64,000 bases of DNA from Pontibacter sp. HSC-36F09 (lineage in GTDB: Bacteria; Bacteroidota; Bacteroidia; Cytophagales; Hymenobacteraceae), in assembly GCF_024171605.1 (NCBI RefSeq), contig NZ_JALKAA010000001.1, positions 372,001-436,000 of the forward strand. The letters run 5' to 3'. Shown here piece by piece: positions 9,563 to 18,294 of this stretch; position 1 is the first letter of the stretch, and each line of letters starts with the position of its first letter. Made by a program: the position numbers and the translations under genes. The notes under the pieces were generated by a model. It was not told where the DNA came from, did no database searches, and saw only the letters and a list, made by a program, of their open reading frames with translations.

Positions 9563-11419
9563 TCAGATTAGCTGTTTGTTGTAGCCCTGCACCTGTTGCA
9601 GGTGAGCGTTCTCGGGTGCGTTTTTGGCGAGCGCGTCCAGCTCTTTGATCGTGGCTGCAAACGAACTGCTCTTTTCACTCAGCTTCGCATAGTACTGGTC
9701 CATGCCATTGTCGGAACTGGCCACAGCTACAGCCTGCAGGTTATTGTCGAAGCACAGCCGCCAGCGTAGGTGGCGCAGCACCTGCTGTTCGGCTGCACTT
9801 TGCAGCTTGCCCATTTCTTTGGTTTCTTCTTTCAGTTTAGAGTTTTCGTAGCGTTTGTTATACTCGTTCACTGCATCGCGCACCTTATCGCGGCAGCTCA
9901 GGCAGTTGCTTGTGTTGGCTTTGTCCTGCAGGGCGTTGCGCACAGACAGCGTTTCTTCAGAAGCCTGCGTGTCTGTCAGTTTCTTTACCTCTTTCTCAAA
10001 CAATTCGCGGTACTGCATGTCCTCCAGCCGTTTGGTCAGTCGCACGATGGCCTCCCCTTCCACTGAAGCAGATAGGTAATCGGCACGCGGCAGCTCCACC
10101 GACGACAGCTTGGCCAGCGCGGCTTCGCGTTTGGCCGGTGTGTCCCATGCTTTCGGATTGTTCTCGAGCTCCTGCAGCGTGTTCACCAGCACCTTCGCAT
10201 TTTTCAGGTTATGGTCGGCGTCCAGGTATAGGTCGGCATTGGCCAGTATCGACTCGTATTCCGAGCGGAAGATGTTCTTATAAGTGGTATTCTTCTCAAA
10301 CTCCTTCTCACGCGCCTCAAAAGCGGTTTTCAGGCACTTATACTCCTGCATGATGCCAAACAGGTTTTTCGCGTTGATTTCCTGGCTATTATTGCGATAG
10401 TTGAGTCGGTAGGCGTTCAGGTTCTGCTTCATCTCAGCAAAAATGCGCAAAAACTCTACGTACAGCTTCTCCTGGCGGTACGTCTCGTCGTTCATCAGCT
10501 TCGTGTCATAGGCCGTCTGGATCTTCTGCTTGCGCTTCTCGATCAGGTCCATGGTCACTTCATCGCCGGTCAGCACATCCACTTTATAAAGCGACTTGTA
10601 GTTGGCCACCACTATGTAAGGGTACTCCTTATACCCGATGGCGTCTTCCATCTGCTTTCGGTCCAGCTTGCTCGAGTACTTGCTGAGGTAATCGGCCAGT
10701 TTGGCTGGCTTTAAAGTAACGGTCTTCACGTTGCCCGGCACGAAAACGTATACCTTCACCGAATGCAGACGCGTGTCAAAATCCTGCCCTTCGTACAGAC
10801 GTATGGTCGAACTGAACTTATACTCTTTCTTCTTGGCGCGTGAGTTGAGCAGGTTACCAAACTCCCCTACCAACGACATCACTGCCACCGATGGGTTAGT
10901 TAAGTTAGATAGACTCACGAGTTGGCTAGCCACCAGGTTGAACACCTGGTCCCCGTCCTGGTTGGTGACAGCCTTAGCGTTGATCGCCGCATCGATGCTG
11001 CTCTGGGCAGAAGTCAGCGGCATTTTGTCGATGATGCGCACCACTTCCAGATGATCACTTACCTGGGTATGGTATTCTTTTTTATCGGTGTTGATCTGGA
11101 AGTTGAAGAGCGGGTATACGATCTGGTCGTTGCCGAAGAGCTTTAGATTTTTGAGCTGCGCCGTGATGAACAGATACTCCAGTTCGTAAGCGTAATTCTT
11201 CTTGCTTTTCTTCTTCACCCCCGACTCCAACTCGTTGAGTACACGGTTAAACTGACCACCATTGTAGAGGTAAATATCGGTGGAGAGGTACTGCCACTCG
11301 TCCGAAAATTCAAATTTATCGTTGTAACTGTAACCCAGTCTGGTTTCGATGTTCTGCTGGGCAAAGGCCTGCTGGCATAGCAAAAGGGCCATCGCAAAAA
11401 GGGAGAAAATTTTCTTCAT
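9563..11419 (-). CDS. Unrecognised secreted 618-residue protein
   Basis: A clear signal peptide (MKKIFSLFAMALLLCQQAFAQ) indicates export. The mature protein starts with a beta-rich part (about 22-260) and then a long charged helical part (about 290-600) rich in Glu, Lys, Asn and Ala, likely coiled coil. A CLSCRDK motif near residue 506 gives two close cysteines. No known catalytic motif is visible. It has no lipobox and no T9SS tail, so a periplasmic location is most likely. It is flanked by divergent intergenic DNA and has no clear operon partner. Confidence 0.75.
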   Translation of the reverse strand: MKKIFSLFAMALLLCQQAFAQQNIETRLGYSYNDKFEFSDEWQYLSTDIYLYNGGQFNRVLNELESGVKKKSKKNYAYELEYLFITAQLKNLKLFGNDQIVYPLFNFQINTDKKEYHTQVSDHLEVVRIIDKMPLTSAQSSIDAAINAKAVTNQDGDQVFNLVASQLVSLSNLTNPSVAVMSLVGEFGNLLNSRAKKKEYKFSSTIRLYEGQDFDTRLHSVKVYVFVPGNVKTVTLKPAKLADYLSKYSSKLDRKQMEDAIGYKEYPYIVVANYKSLYKVDVLTGDEVTMDLIEKRKQKIQTAYDTKLMNDETYRQEKLYVEFLRIFAEMKQNLNAYRLNYRNNSQEINAKNLFGIMQEYKCLKTAFEAREKEFEKNTTYKNIFRSEYESILANADLYLDADHNLKNAKVLVNTLQELENNPKAWDTPAKREAALAKLSSVELPRADYLSASVEGEAIVRLTKRLEDMQYRELFEKEVKKLTDTQASEETLSVRNALQDKANTSNCLSCRDKVRDAVNEYNKRYENSKLKEETKEMGKLQSAAEQQVLRHLRWRLCFDNNLQAVAVASSDNGMDQYYAKLSEKSSSFAATIKELDALAKNAPENAHLQQVQGYNKQLI

Positions 11420-11565
11420 AAAATACGTATAGCCGTTACAGCGGCAGATTCAGGTATAGCTTTTGCTTCTGAACCTAACGTTAAGACTTGAAATTAAGTG
11501 CCTTACCGGTTTGCTAAATTACTTATCTGACAAGATTATTTTAAAATAAAACGAGTACAAAAACC

Positions 11566-11958
11566 ATGTTCAGAGTACTATTCGTGGCGGTGGCCATTCT
11601 CTTATTTCATAGTGCAACACAACCCGCTGCTGCGCAAGCTTCTTACGAACATAGTGGCTCTTCCGAAACGATGTCAGAAGATCAGAAAGTCCAGAAGCTG
11701 ATCGAATACATTCGCACCCTTCAAGGCGCCACCTTTATACGCGACAATAGCGAATTTGCACCTGAAAAGGCTGCAGAGCACTTGTATTCAAAATGGAAAA
11801 AGCACGCCTCAAAAATTAAGACAGCGGAGGGATTCGTTACTGAACTGGCTACTCAGTCTTCGTCTGGCACGCCTTACAGCATCCGGTTTGCCGACGGCTC
11901 CACCAATACCACCCGCGATGTGCTGCTTTGCCAGCTGAGCACGCTGGTTGCCCAATAG
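11566..11958 (+). CDS. DUF5329-like small secreted protein
   Basis: This 130-residue protein has an N-terminal signal peptide ending around AAAQA. The mature part matches the DUF5329 pattern as I know it: an EYIRTLQGATFIRDNSEF segment, then AAEHLYSKW, then a C-terminal FADGS...LLCQL segment. Family members are small periplasmic proteins of unknown function in Gram-negative bacteria. It is followed within 85 bp by the STAS-like gene and may be co-transcribed with it. Confidence 0.7.
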   Translation: MFRVLFVAVAILLFHSATQPAAAQASYEHSGSSETMSEDQKVQKLIEYIRTLQGATFIRDNSEFAPEKAAEHLYSKWKKHASKIKTAEGFVTELATQSSSGTPYSIRFADGSTNTTRDVLLCQLSTLVAQ

Positions 11959-12041
11959 GCCATAATATTGTACAATAACAGGTATAAGTATAGCCGTGGC
12001 TGAATGCTATACTTGAACGTGGTCATCGTCGTTACGTATCT

Positions 12042-12428
12042 ATGACGACAAACCTGATCCCAATGCTACAGTTACTTGAAGAGTCGCGGGAAGAGCTGGT
12101 TGCTTTTCGCCTGGCTGGCAGTGTAGACCGCCATGACTATGAGGTGATGTTGCCGATACTGGAAGAGAAAATCAAACAGTACGGCAAGATACGGGTGTAT
12201 GCCGAGTTGCAGGAGGCCGAAGAAATTTCGCTGCAGGCGCTTTGGGAAGACCTGAAATTTGACTTCCGCCACGCAGGCGACTTCAGAAAAGTTGCGCTCG
12301 TCGGCAACCGCAAATGGCTGGACTGGCTCACTGTGATGGCAAGCCCTTTTACTACGGCAAAAATAAGGCACTTTGAAGTACTGGAAAGCGACAAAGCATT
12401 GGAATGGGTTCGAAGAGATGATGAGTAA
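12042..12428 (+). CDS. SpoIIAA-like (STAS-fold) protein
   Basis: This small cytoplasmic protein of 128 residues belongs to the SpoIIAA-like family (DUF3478 type). It has an alternating beta-alpha pattern, with GSVDRHDYEVMLPILEEKI and the conserved segment KVALVGNRKWLDWLTVMASPF. An internal ATG at 12063 (MLQLLEE) gives a 121-residue product and fits many relatives better than the ATG at 12042. In related proteins this fold may bind lipophilic ligands or membranes; the function here is unknown. More distant STAS-like proteins occur in this window at 17.8-18.7 kb. Confidence 0.8.
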   Translation: MTTNLIPMLQLLEESREELVAFRLAGSVDRHDYEVMLPILEEKIKQYGKIRVYAELQEAEEISLQALWEDLKFDFRHAGDFRKVALVGNRKWLDWLTVMASPFTTAKIRHFEVLESDKALEWVRRDDE

Positions 12429-12748
12429 AAATCAAGCGTATCTGCAGCATTCTAACCGTTCCTCCTTTACATACACAGTAGCCATTACCTGAGTAACAAG
12501 CCAAACCGCTTTTCTGTTAATTCAATCTCTATTGGCCCAATCTCCCTGCTCACCTGTCACAAAAACAAAACATTTATCAGTCCGGTTGCGTCTTATATAG
12601 CTTAAGTATAATATTCGCTCTAAAATTGAGGCCTCTGAGGAACGGAATTGATCCGGATTATACTTACGTACCTCATTTCTCGTTTTGTACCATAGTTGCC
12701 GGTAAAAATCAATTACAAACAACCTGATCAATAAACACCCTAACACAT
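12429..12748. other. Intergenic region upstream of the OmpA-like gene
   Basis: This 320-bp AT-rich stretch presumably holds the promoter of the OmpA-like lipoprotein. No gene, convincing -7/-33 pair or strong hairpin was found. Confidence 0.4.
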
Positions 12749-13465
12749 ATGAAATCTAATTTCACAAAAGTATCCCTGTCATTTCTTCTATGTGGCGCCC
12801 TCATGTCATCATGCGTTTCCTCTAAAAAGTACGACGAGCTGAAAGCCAGCAAAGAGGCCCTGGAACGCGAACAGGCCGCCAGCCGCGAAAAAGAAAAGGA
12901 ATTAAGTAATACACTGCGCGCGCGTGAGCAGAAACTGACTGAATTGGAGCGTGCTATGAACGACCAGAAAAAAATACTGGACGATCTGCGCAACGAAGTA
13001 AATACTGCGCTGGCCGGCTTTAACCAAGGCGACCTGAGCGTGAATATCAAGGACGGCAAGGTATACGTGTCCATGTCCGACAAGCTTTTGTTTGCCACTG
13101 GCAGCACGAAAGTGAACAACACGGGTAAGGAAGCCCTTGACCAATTGGTGGATGTGCTGAAGAAAAATCAGAGCGTGGGCGTGATGGTAGAAGGCCACAC
13201 CGATGACGTGGAGGTCCGACCAGGCACGAAGGACATCGCTGACAACTGGGACCTGAGCGTGCTGCGTGCAACCGAAATTACCCGCCTGATGGCCAAGCGT
13301 GGGCTGTCACCTGACCGCATCACGCCGGCCGGACGCGCCTTCTTCCAGCCGATTGACACAGGCCGTACGCCTGCCGCCAAAGCCAAGAATCGCCGTACAG
13401 AAATCATCCTGACACCTGACTTCACGGAGATCTACAAGATCCTGGGCATCCAGTCAATGAAATAA
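12749..13465 (+). CDS. OmpA-family peptidoglycan-associated lipoprotein
   Basis: This envelope protein links the outer membrane to the cell wall. A lipoprotein signal ends in LMSSC with the lipidated Cys22. A coiled coil runs from about 28 to 85. The C-terminal OmpA domain (about 110-232) has the peptidoglycan-binding motif with EGHTDDVEV and NWDLSVLRA, and ends with NRRTEIILTPD. Cys plus coiled coil plus OmpA is like Pal or YiaD-type lipoproteins. It is monocistronic, with a terminator at 13485-13523. Confidence 0.92.
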   Translation: MKSNFTKVSLSFLLCGALMSSCVSSKKYDELKASKEALEREQAASREKEKELSNTLRAREQKLTELERAMNDQKKILDDLRNEVNTALAGFNQGDLSVNIKDGKVYVSMSDKLLFATGSTKVNNTGKEALDQLVDVLKKNQSVGVMVEGHTDDVEVRPGTKDIADNWDLSVLRATEITRLMAKRGLSPDRITPAGRAFFQPIDTGRTPAAKAKNRRTEIILTPDFTEIYKILGIQSMK

Positions 13466-13484
13466 TCCCTATACCTCATACATT

Positions 13485-13523
13485 AGAAAAGGCCGCTGCT
13501 CCTATCGATCAGCGGCCTTTTCT
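13485..13523. terminator. Intrinsic terminator
   Basis: AGAAAAGGCCGCTG (13485-13498) pairs with CAGCGGCCTTTTCT (13510-13523) around an 11-nt loop. It separates the OmpA-like gene from the convergent gene at 13556. Confidence 0.8.
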
Positions 13524-13555
13524 ATACCTGCTAATTGAGTGCTATACCTGCAAGT

Positions 13556-14068
13556 TTAGTCTGCTATACCTTTGCCCTGCTCTATTGCCAGAAATAGTTC
13601 TTTGGCATGTTGTGAGCCGATCAGGAGCGGCTGTTGGTTGTAAAAGCGCAGCAGTACGCCTTCCCTGCCCGACGTGCTGTACGCCTTGCCCTTTGCTCCC
13701 CATCGTATTCCCCAGCCGCCGTACTCACGGATCGGGTCATACGTTATCTTCTCAAAATCGCGCACAGTATGCAAGGGTATACGCACCGGTTTCAGATGGA
13801 AAGGCCGGAAACGCACCTGCAGCATACCTGGCCTTACCTCTGTGATCAAGGTCATCCAATAGAAAAAGAAAGGCAAACCGAAGCCGATCAGGGCCGTCAT
13901 AATACTCAGCGGCACATCCGACACAGGTCGGTTGCCGAAGGTGCCGCCCAGCAGCACCTGGTACACAAAACCTGCCAGCATAATGGTCGCCAGACCCAGC
14001 AGCAGCGCCCATAGCCAGAACTGCGTGAACCGTTGCTTTTCCCGGAACAAGATGCGTTGTTCTTCCAT
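13556..14068 (-). CDS. Two-helix membrane protein with PH-like C-terminal domain
   Basis: This 170-residue protein has two hydrophobic hairpin segments (about 17-37 and 53-73). A soluble domain of about 90 residues follows, beginning TEVRPGMLQVRFRPFHL and continuing with GWGIRWGAKGKAY. This resembles bacterial PH-like domains that follow a short membrane anchor. The function is unknown. It reads away from the adjacent cystathionine synthase gene's 3' end, with a gap of about 75 bp that contains three copies of the CTATACCT motif. Confidence 0.65.
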   Translation of the reverse strand: MEEQRILFREKQRFTQFWLWALLLGLATIMLAGFVYQVLLGGTFGNRPVSDVPLSIMTALIGFGLPFFFYWMTLITEVRPGMLQVRFRPFHLKPVRIPLHTVRDFEKITYDPIREYGGWGIRWGAKGKAYSTSGREGVLLRFYNQQPLLIGSQHAKELFLAIEQGKGIAD

Positions 14069-14142
14069 CTATACCTATACCTTACAGAAATAGCCGCCCC
14101 GTTTGTGAGCGGAACGGCTATACCTTTCAGTCATTTTTATGA

Positions 14143-15282
14143 TTAGCCAATCGCCTGCTCCAGGTCGGCCAGCAGGTCTTCGATGTCTTCTATACCTACA
14201 CTCAGGCGGATCAGCGAGTCGCTCAGGCCAGCCTTCAGGCGTTCGGCGCTAGGTATACTGGCGTGCGTCATGGAGGCCGGATGTCCGCAAAGCGATTCCA
14301 CACCACCCAGCGACTCGGCCAAAGAAAAGTACTTGAAGCGTTCCAACGCAGCGATGGCGTCTTCCATCCGGTCGCCTTTCAGCACGAACGACACCATGCC
14401 ACCGTATGATCGCATCTGTTCCTTAGCTACTCTGTGGCCCGGATGATCTTCTAGACCCGGCCAGTATACCTTCTCTACCTTGTCGTGGTTCTTGAGATAC
14501 TGGGCTACGGCACGGCCGTTTTCGCAGTGGCGCTCCATGCGGATGTGCAGCGTTTTGATGCCACGCAACACCAGGAAGCAGTCCTGCGGACCTGGGGTGC
14601 CACCGCAGGCGTTCTGAATAAAGGCCAGTTTCTCATGCAACGCGTCATCCTTCACAATCACGGCACCCATTACCACATCCGAATGTCCGGCCATGTACTT
14701 GGTAAGCGAGTGCATCACTATGTCGGCGCCCAGGTCGAGGGGCGTTTGCAGGAACGGGGTGGCGAAGGTGTTGTCGGCCACGAGCAGCAGGTTGTGCCTT
14801 TTGGCGATGGCGGCGCAACCTTTGATGTCGATGATGTTGAGCAGCGGGTTGGTGGGCGTCTCCACCCAGATCATGCGGGTGTTTTCGTTCACCAGTGCCT
14901 CGACCTTGCTCAGATCACTCATGTCAGTGAAGTGAAACTTGAGGCCGTAGTTCTGGAATATTTTGGTGAAGATGCGATAGCTTCCGCCATACAGGTCATT
15001 AGTTGAGATCACTTCGTCGCCTGGCTTCAGCATTTTGATGATGGCATCGATGGCCGCCATACCTGAAGCGAAACAAAGGCCATGCTTCCCGTTCTCCAAC
15101 TCCGCCAGCGCATTTTGCAGGGCCGTGCGCGTTGGGTTATGCGTGCGCGAATACTCGTAACCCTTGTGATCGCCCGGCGAACGCTGTACATAAGTGGAGG
15201 TCTGGTAGATGGGCGTCATGATAGCGCCTGTAGTTGGGTCCGGCTCCACGCCGGCATGTATAGCTTTTGTTCCGAATTTCAT
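14143..15282 (-). CDS. Cystathionine gamma-synthase/lyase-family PLP enzyme
   Basis: This cytoplasmic PLP enzyme of the Cys/Met metabolism family catalyses gamma-replacement or gamma-elimination on homoserine esters or cystathionine. The 379-residue length is standard. The cofactor lysine is Lys195 in HSLTKYMAGHSD. Other family marks are YSRTHNPTR, FASGMAAIDA and the PLP-phosphate loop DLYGGSYR. The C-terminal segment SLGGVESLCGHPASMTHASIP is typical of the family. Sequence alone does not separate synthase (MetB) from lyase (MccB/CGL), so no symbol is given. The gene stands alone. Confidence 0.92.
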   Translation of the reverse strand: MKFGTKAIHAGVEPDPTTGAIMTPIYQTSTYVQRSPGDHKGYEYSRTHNPTRTALQNALAELENGKHGLCFASGMAAIDAIIKMLKPGDEVISTNDLYGGSYRIFTKIFQNYGLKFHFTDMSDLSKVEALVNENTRMIWVETPTNPLLNIIDIKGCAAIAKRHNLLLVADNTFATPFLQTPLDLGADIVMHSLTKYMAGHSDVVMGAVIVKDDALHEKLAFIQNACGGTPGPQDCFLVLRGIKTLHIRMERHCENGRAVAQYLKNHDKVEKVYWPGLEDHPGHRVAKEQMRSYGGMVSFVLKGDRMEDAIAALERFKYFSLAESLGGVESLCGHPASMTHASIPSAERLKAGLSDSLIRLSVGIEDIEDLLADLEQAIG

Positions 15283-15445
15283 ATTATCTATTTTATGGAT
15301 AAATGGTTTGACACAAGTTAATAAATTTACCTTTCAGGAGTTGAATGAATCAGGGAGCTTAGTGCTTCACAGCACCTAACGTGAAAATTTTATTAGCTGT
15401 ACCGTAATCTACGTATACGTTCAGAAATTCTTGCCTGCAAGTCTC

Positions 15446-15453
15446 TATCTTTG
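15446..15453 (+). promoter_or_regulatory. -7 element upstream of the TVP38-like gene
   Basis: TATCTTTG matches TAnnTTTG. It overlaps the upstream in-frame TTG at 15451, which argues that translation starts downstream at ATG 15469. No -33 TTG at proper spacing was found. Confidence 0.45.
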
Positions 15454-15468
15454 ACTAAAACACCTACT

Positions 15469-16188
15469 ATGCCTAAACTGTCCATGCTGCGGACTTTTAT
15501 ACGGGAAAACGCGCCTTCGTTTGTTTCTATGCTGCTGTTGGTCATCGTGCCGCTGGTAGTAAGCTCCTCGGCTGCTGTATACCTCTACCAGAACGAAACC
15601 CTGCTACAGGACTTGAGCTGGCCACAGATGCTCCTATACTTCGTCGTGATCTCCATTACCATGTCACTGGCCCTCACCCCGACTACCTTTGTGGCGCTGG
15701 TGAGTGGTTTTTACCTGGGTTGGCCTGGTTTTGCGGGTGTGGTAGTGTCTTATGGCATCGCTTCGCTCATCGGCTATACCTTAGCGCGGCTTATCGACCA
15801 TGGCAAAATGATGTCCTTCCTGAATCGCTTCGAGAAGACGATGTACCTCATGCAGGAACTGCGTGACCAAAGCTGGAGCCTGATCTTTTTGACGCGTATA
15901 TCGCCCGTACTGCCCTTCGCGCTGATGAACTTCGTGCTCTCGCTGCTCCAGGTTGACAAGACCCGTTTCTTCTTGGCAAGCATTGTGGGGATGCTACCGC
16001 GCACGCTTTTCTTCTTCTGGGTAGGTACGCAGGCCAGCGACGTCATAAAATTACTGCAGGACCCCGGCAGCAACAAAGGAAGTCAACTGCTAATGATCGC
16101 ACTGGTAATCATATCAATAGGCGGATTATACTTTATTTTTGACCACGCCCTGAAGCGGGCACTTCGAAAAGCGACAGCAAAAAATTGA
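15469..16188 (+). CDS. TVP38/TMEM64-family (VTT domain) membrane protein
   Basis: This inner-membrane protein has about five or six hydrophobic segments and the central VTT/SNARE-associated signature: ALVSGFYLGWPGF, then SYGIASLIGYTLARL, then LIFLTRISPVLPFALMNFVLSLLQV. These proteins are related to DedA and are thought to scramble or transport lipids across the membrane. I chose ATG at 15469 (MPKLSMLRTF), giving 239 residues, because the TTG at 15451 lies inside a promoter -7 element. It is followed by tRNA-Arg. Confidence 0.88.
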   Translation: MPKLSMLRTFIRENAPSFVSMLLLVIVPLVVSSSAAVYLYQNETLLQDLSWPQMLLYFVVISITMSLALTPTTFVALVSGFYLGWPGFAGVVVSYGIASLIGYTLARLIDHGKMMSFLNRFEKTMYLMQELRDQSWSLIFLTRISPVLPFALMNFVLSLLQVDKTRFFLASIVGMLPRTLFFFWVGTQASDVIKLLQDPGSNKGSQLLMIALVIISIGGLYFIFDHALKRALRKATAKN

Positions 16189-16207
16189 GAAAAATTCGCT
16201 TTAGGGC

Positions 16208-16238
16208 TTGCATCGCAAGAAAAAAGGCCTTTACTTTG
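16208..16238 (+). promoter_or_regulatory. tRNA-Arg promoter
   Basis: A -33 TTG at 16208-16210 and a -7-like TTACTTTG at 16231-16238 (one mismatch to TAnnTTTG) are 20 nt apart. They lie just upstream of the tRNA. Confidence 0.55.
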
Positions 16239-16257
16239 CAACACCATAACGGAAAAT

Positions 16258-16331
16258 GGTCACGTAGCTCAACTGGATAGAGCATCTGACTACGAATCAG
16301 AAGGTTAGGGGTTCGACTCCCTTCGCGACCA
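16258..16331 (+). tRNA. tRNA-Arg (anticodon ACG)
   Basis: This 74-nt cloverleaf has an anticodon loop CTACGAA closed by TCTGA/TCAGA, giving anticodon ACG, which reads CGN arginine codons after A34-to-inosine editing. The T arm is AGGGG-TTCGACT-CCCTT with one G-U pair. The acceptor stem GGTCACG/CGCGACC contains an A-C mismatch at the 5-68 pair. CCA is not encoded. A strong terminator follows immediately. Confidence 0.93.
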
Positions 16332-16334
16332 CAT

Positions 16335-16377
16335 AAAAAAAGCCACTTACAGGTATAACTGTTAAGTGGCTTTTTTT
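16335..16377 (+). terminator. tRNA-Arg terminator
   Basis: A 15-bp perfect stem (16335-16349 with 16363-16377) has a 13-nt loop and ends in a T-run. A near copy lies at 19498-19536. Confidence 0.9.
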
Positions 16378-16561
16378 ATGTGCATACAATTTGCACACAT
16401 CTATCTGTTATTTCCGCTGCTGCAGACCTTACTTCCGGCAATAGGCTACAGTTTCCGGCCTGCACATAATTAGCCGGCAGGTTACCCCTTAACAACCCGC
16501 GATCAGGTTTTCCAGAAATTTCCTATCTTACAATAGACTTTGAATTGACACTTTTAGAAAC

Positions 16562-17647
16562 ATGAGGATACCATTACAACTCCTGTCGTTTGTTCTGCTT
16601 TTGTCCCTGAGCGTTTCCTGTAACAGTACTGTTAAAGAAAGGGCAACAGATACTGATACTGATACTACAGCTACGCTACTGGGCGCAGGCCGGCAGCCAC
16701 AAATCGCAGTAGACACGAAAGGTATTGCCCGGGTAGTATATGGTCTGCAGGATAAGATATACTGCGTCACCTCGAAAGATAACGGGGAAACCTTCTCTGA
16801 ACCCGTTTTAGTAGGACAACTAAAGGGCTTGTACCTGGGCATGTCCATGGGACCTCAGATCGCCAGTTCAAAGAATTACTCGGTGGTGACCGCAATAGAT
16901 AAGCAGGGCGATATTCATACGTACAGCCTCAACCACACTACGGATAAGTGGGTGAAAGCTGCTGCAGTAAATGACGTACCCGGTGTTGCACCTGAAGGCC
17001 TGATGAGTATCGCCTCCGATGAACAGGACACCTTTTATGCGGTGTGGCTGGACGTTAGAAACAACAAGCAAAACAAGATCGTGTTTGCCTCCACAACTGG
17101 TGGCGCTGAGAAATGGTCAGGAAACAAGGTGGTGTACGAATCACCTGACAGTACCGTGTGCGAGTGCTGTAAGCCAAGTATAGCCGTAGAAGGCAGGCAG
17201 GTATACCTGATGTTCAGAAACTGGATAGATGGCTCCCGGGATTTCTACCTGACCAAGTCTACAGACAACGGACAGCAGTTTTCCCAGCCACAGAAGCTTG
17301 GAACCGGCACCTGGAAACTGAAAGGCTGTCCCATGGATGGCGGAGGTATACTGCTGGACAGTAAAAATGTAATGCACACCGCCTGGCAACGGGAAGGAAG
17401 CATCTTCTATGTACAGCCAGGCCAGCAGGAGGTGCAAATTGGCAAGGGCCGGAACTGCCGTATCAGCGGGAAAACAAATCCGGTAATTGCCTGGAAGAAT
17501 GGTACAGACCTGAAGCTAAAATTCCTGAATGCAGATACGGAAACTGTGGTGGGGAAAGGCAGCTACATTGAAACCGCTGAAATGCCCGATAATAAAACGC
17601 TGTGTGTCTGGGAAGATGAAAGAAAGATCCACTTCCGGAAAATATAA
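16562..17647 (+). CDS. Sialidase-like (BNR/Asp-box) lipoprotein
   Basis: The 361-residue protein has a lipoprotein signal with LSVSC and lipidated Cys20. The mature part looks like a beta-propeller, with Asp-box repeats SKDNGETF (about residue 76) and STDNGQQF (about 232). A cysteine-rich segment CECCKPSI follows at about 199, then CPMDGGG at about 258. Related proteins are annotated as exo-alpha-sialidases, but I do not see a full catalytic Arg triad, so hydrolase activity is not shown. It lies in the accessory stretch downstream of tRNA-Arg. Confidence 0.8.
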   Translation: MRIPLQLLSFVLLLSLSVSCNSTVKERATDTDTDTTATLLGAGRQPQIAVDTKGIARVVYGLQDKIYCVTSKDNGETFSEPVLVGQLKGLYLGMSMGPQIASSKNYSVVTAIDKQGDIHTYSLNHTTDKWVKAAAVNDVPGVAPEGLMSIASDEQDTFYAVWLDVRNNKQNKIVFASTTGGAEKWSGNKVVYESPDSTVCECCKPSIAVEGRQVYLMFRNWIDGSRDFYLTKSTDNGQQFSQPQKLGTGTWKLKGCPMDGGGILLDSKNVMHTAWQREGSIFYVQPGQQEVQIGKGRNCRISGKTNPVIAWKNGTDLKLKFLNADTETVVGKGSYIETAEMPDNKTLCVWEDERKIHFRKI

Positions 17648-17838
17648 CTTTACAGCAACAAACAAATTTAAACTGTCTCGTCAGAGCAGGTTATACCTCA
17701 GTCTCTGAAAGCTTTTCGGATTAATCACTCCCCAGTTCCCTCCGCCTTCGCACTTCTGCCTAGGCCGCCGGCCCTGCCACCTTTGTGCTATTCGGTGTCG
17801 GGAATCGTTCGTAGACCTGTTATGTGAAGCCAGATTGT

Positions 17839-18255
17839 TTAATCCTCAATCGAGCGCAGCCATGCTTCAGCCTCCTCATCATTTTCGAAGGTTCTTATTT
17901 CAAAATTTTTGTCAATCCGCTGTATCAGGCTTTCAATGGTTAGGGTGGCGTAAATACTGGTTGGCACTACCTGCGCCAGATAACGCAAGCCGGCATCCCG
18001 CATGAGGGGAGTCCACATGTTCTCCGCCCACTCAAGCGCCATGTCCCACGATCCGACAACTTCCTTGTTGCTGTTGAGCAGCTTGGAGCAGGGCGTTTCC
18101 CTTATCATGTCCAGTAGCTTGTAGCCGCCCTCTTTCACAGTCTCCACCGACTGTACCCCATACCACTGCGCTTGCAGGATGGAGCCTCCGTACAACCTTG
18201 TGGCCGTGAAGAATACGTCCCCAAATACTTTCCTTAGCTTAATTTCCTGTTCCAT
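17839..18255 (-). CDS. STAS-like hypothetical protein, tandem paralogue A
   Basis: This 138-residue protein, without signal peptide or membrane segment, is paralogous to the neighbouring gene at 18295. Both share VVGSWD, a following LxW...W.P segment, an AG(L/I)R segment and a Trp-containing Asp/Glu-rich C-terminus (ENDEEAEAWLRS here). The alternating strand/helix pattern suggests a STAS or SpoIIAA-like fold. The function is unknown. Such proteins are often expanded in Hymenobacteraceae, in my recollection. The 3' side carries no clear terminator. Confidence 0.7.
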   Translation of the reverse strand: MEQEIKLRKVFGDVFFTATRLYGGSILQAQWYGVQSVETVKEGGYKLLDMIRETPCSKLLNSNKEVVGSWDMALEWAENMWTPLMRDAGLRYLAQVVPTSIYATLTIESLIQRIDKNFEIRTFENDEEAEAWLRSIED

Positions 18256-18294
18256 TCTCTATGATTACCCGGTATATTCGCCTCACTGTTCAAC

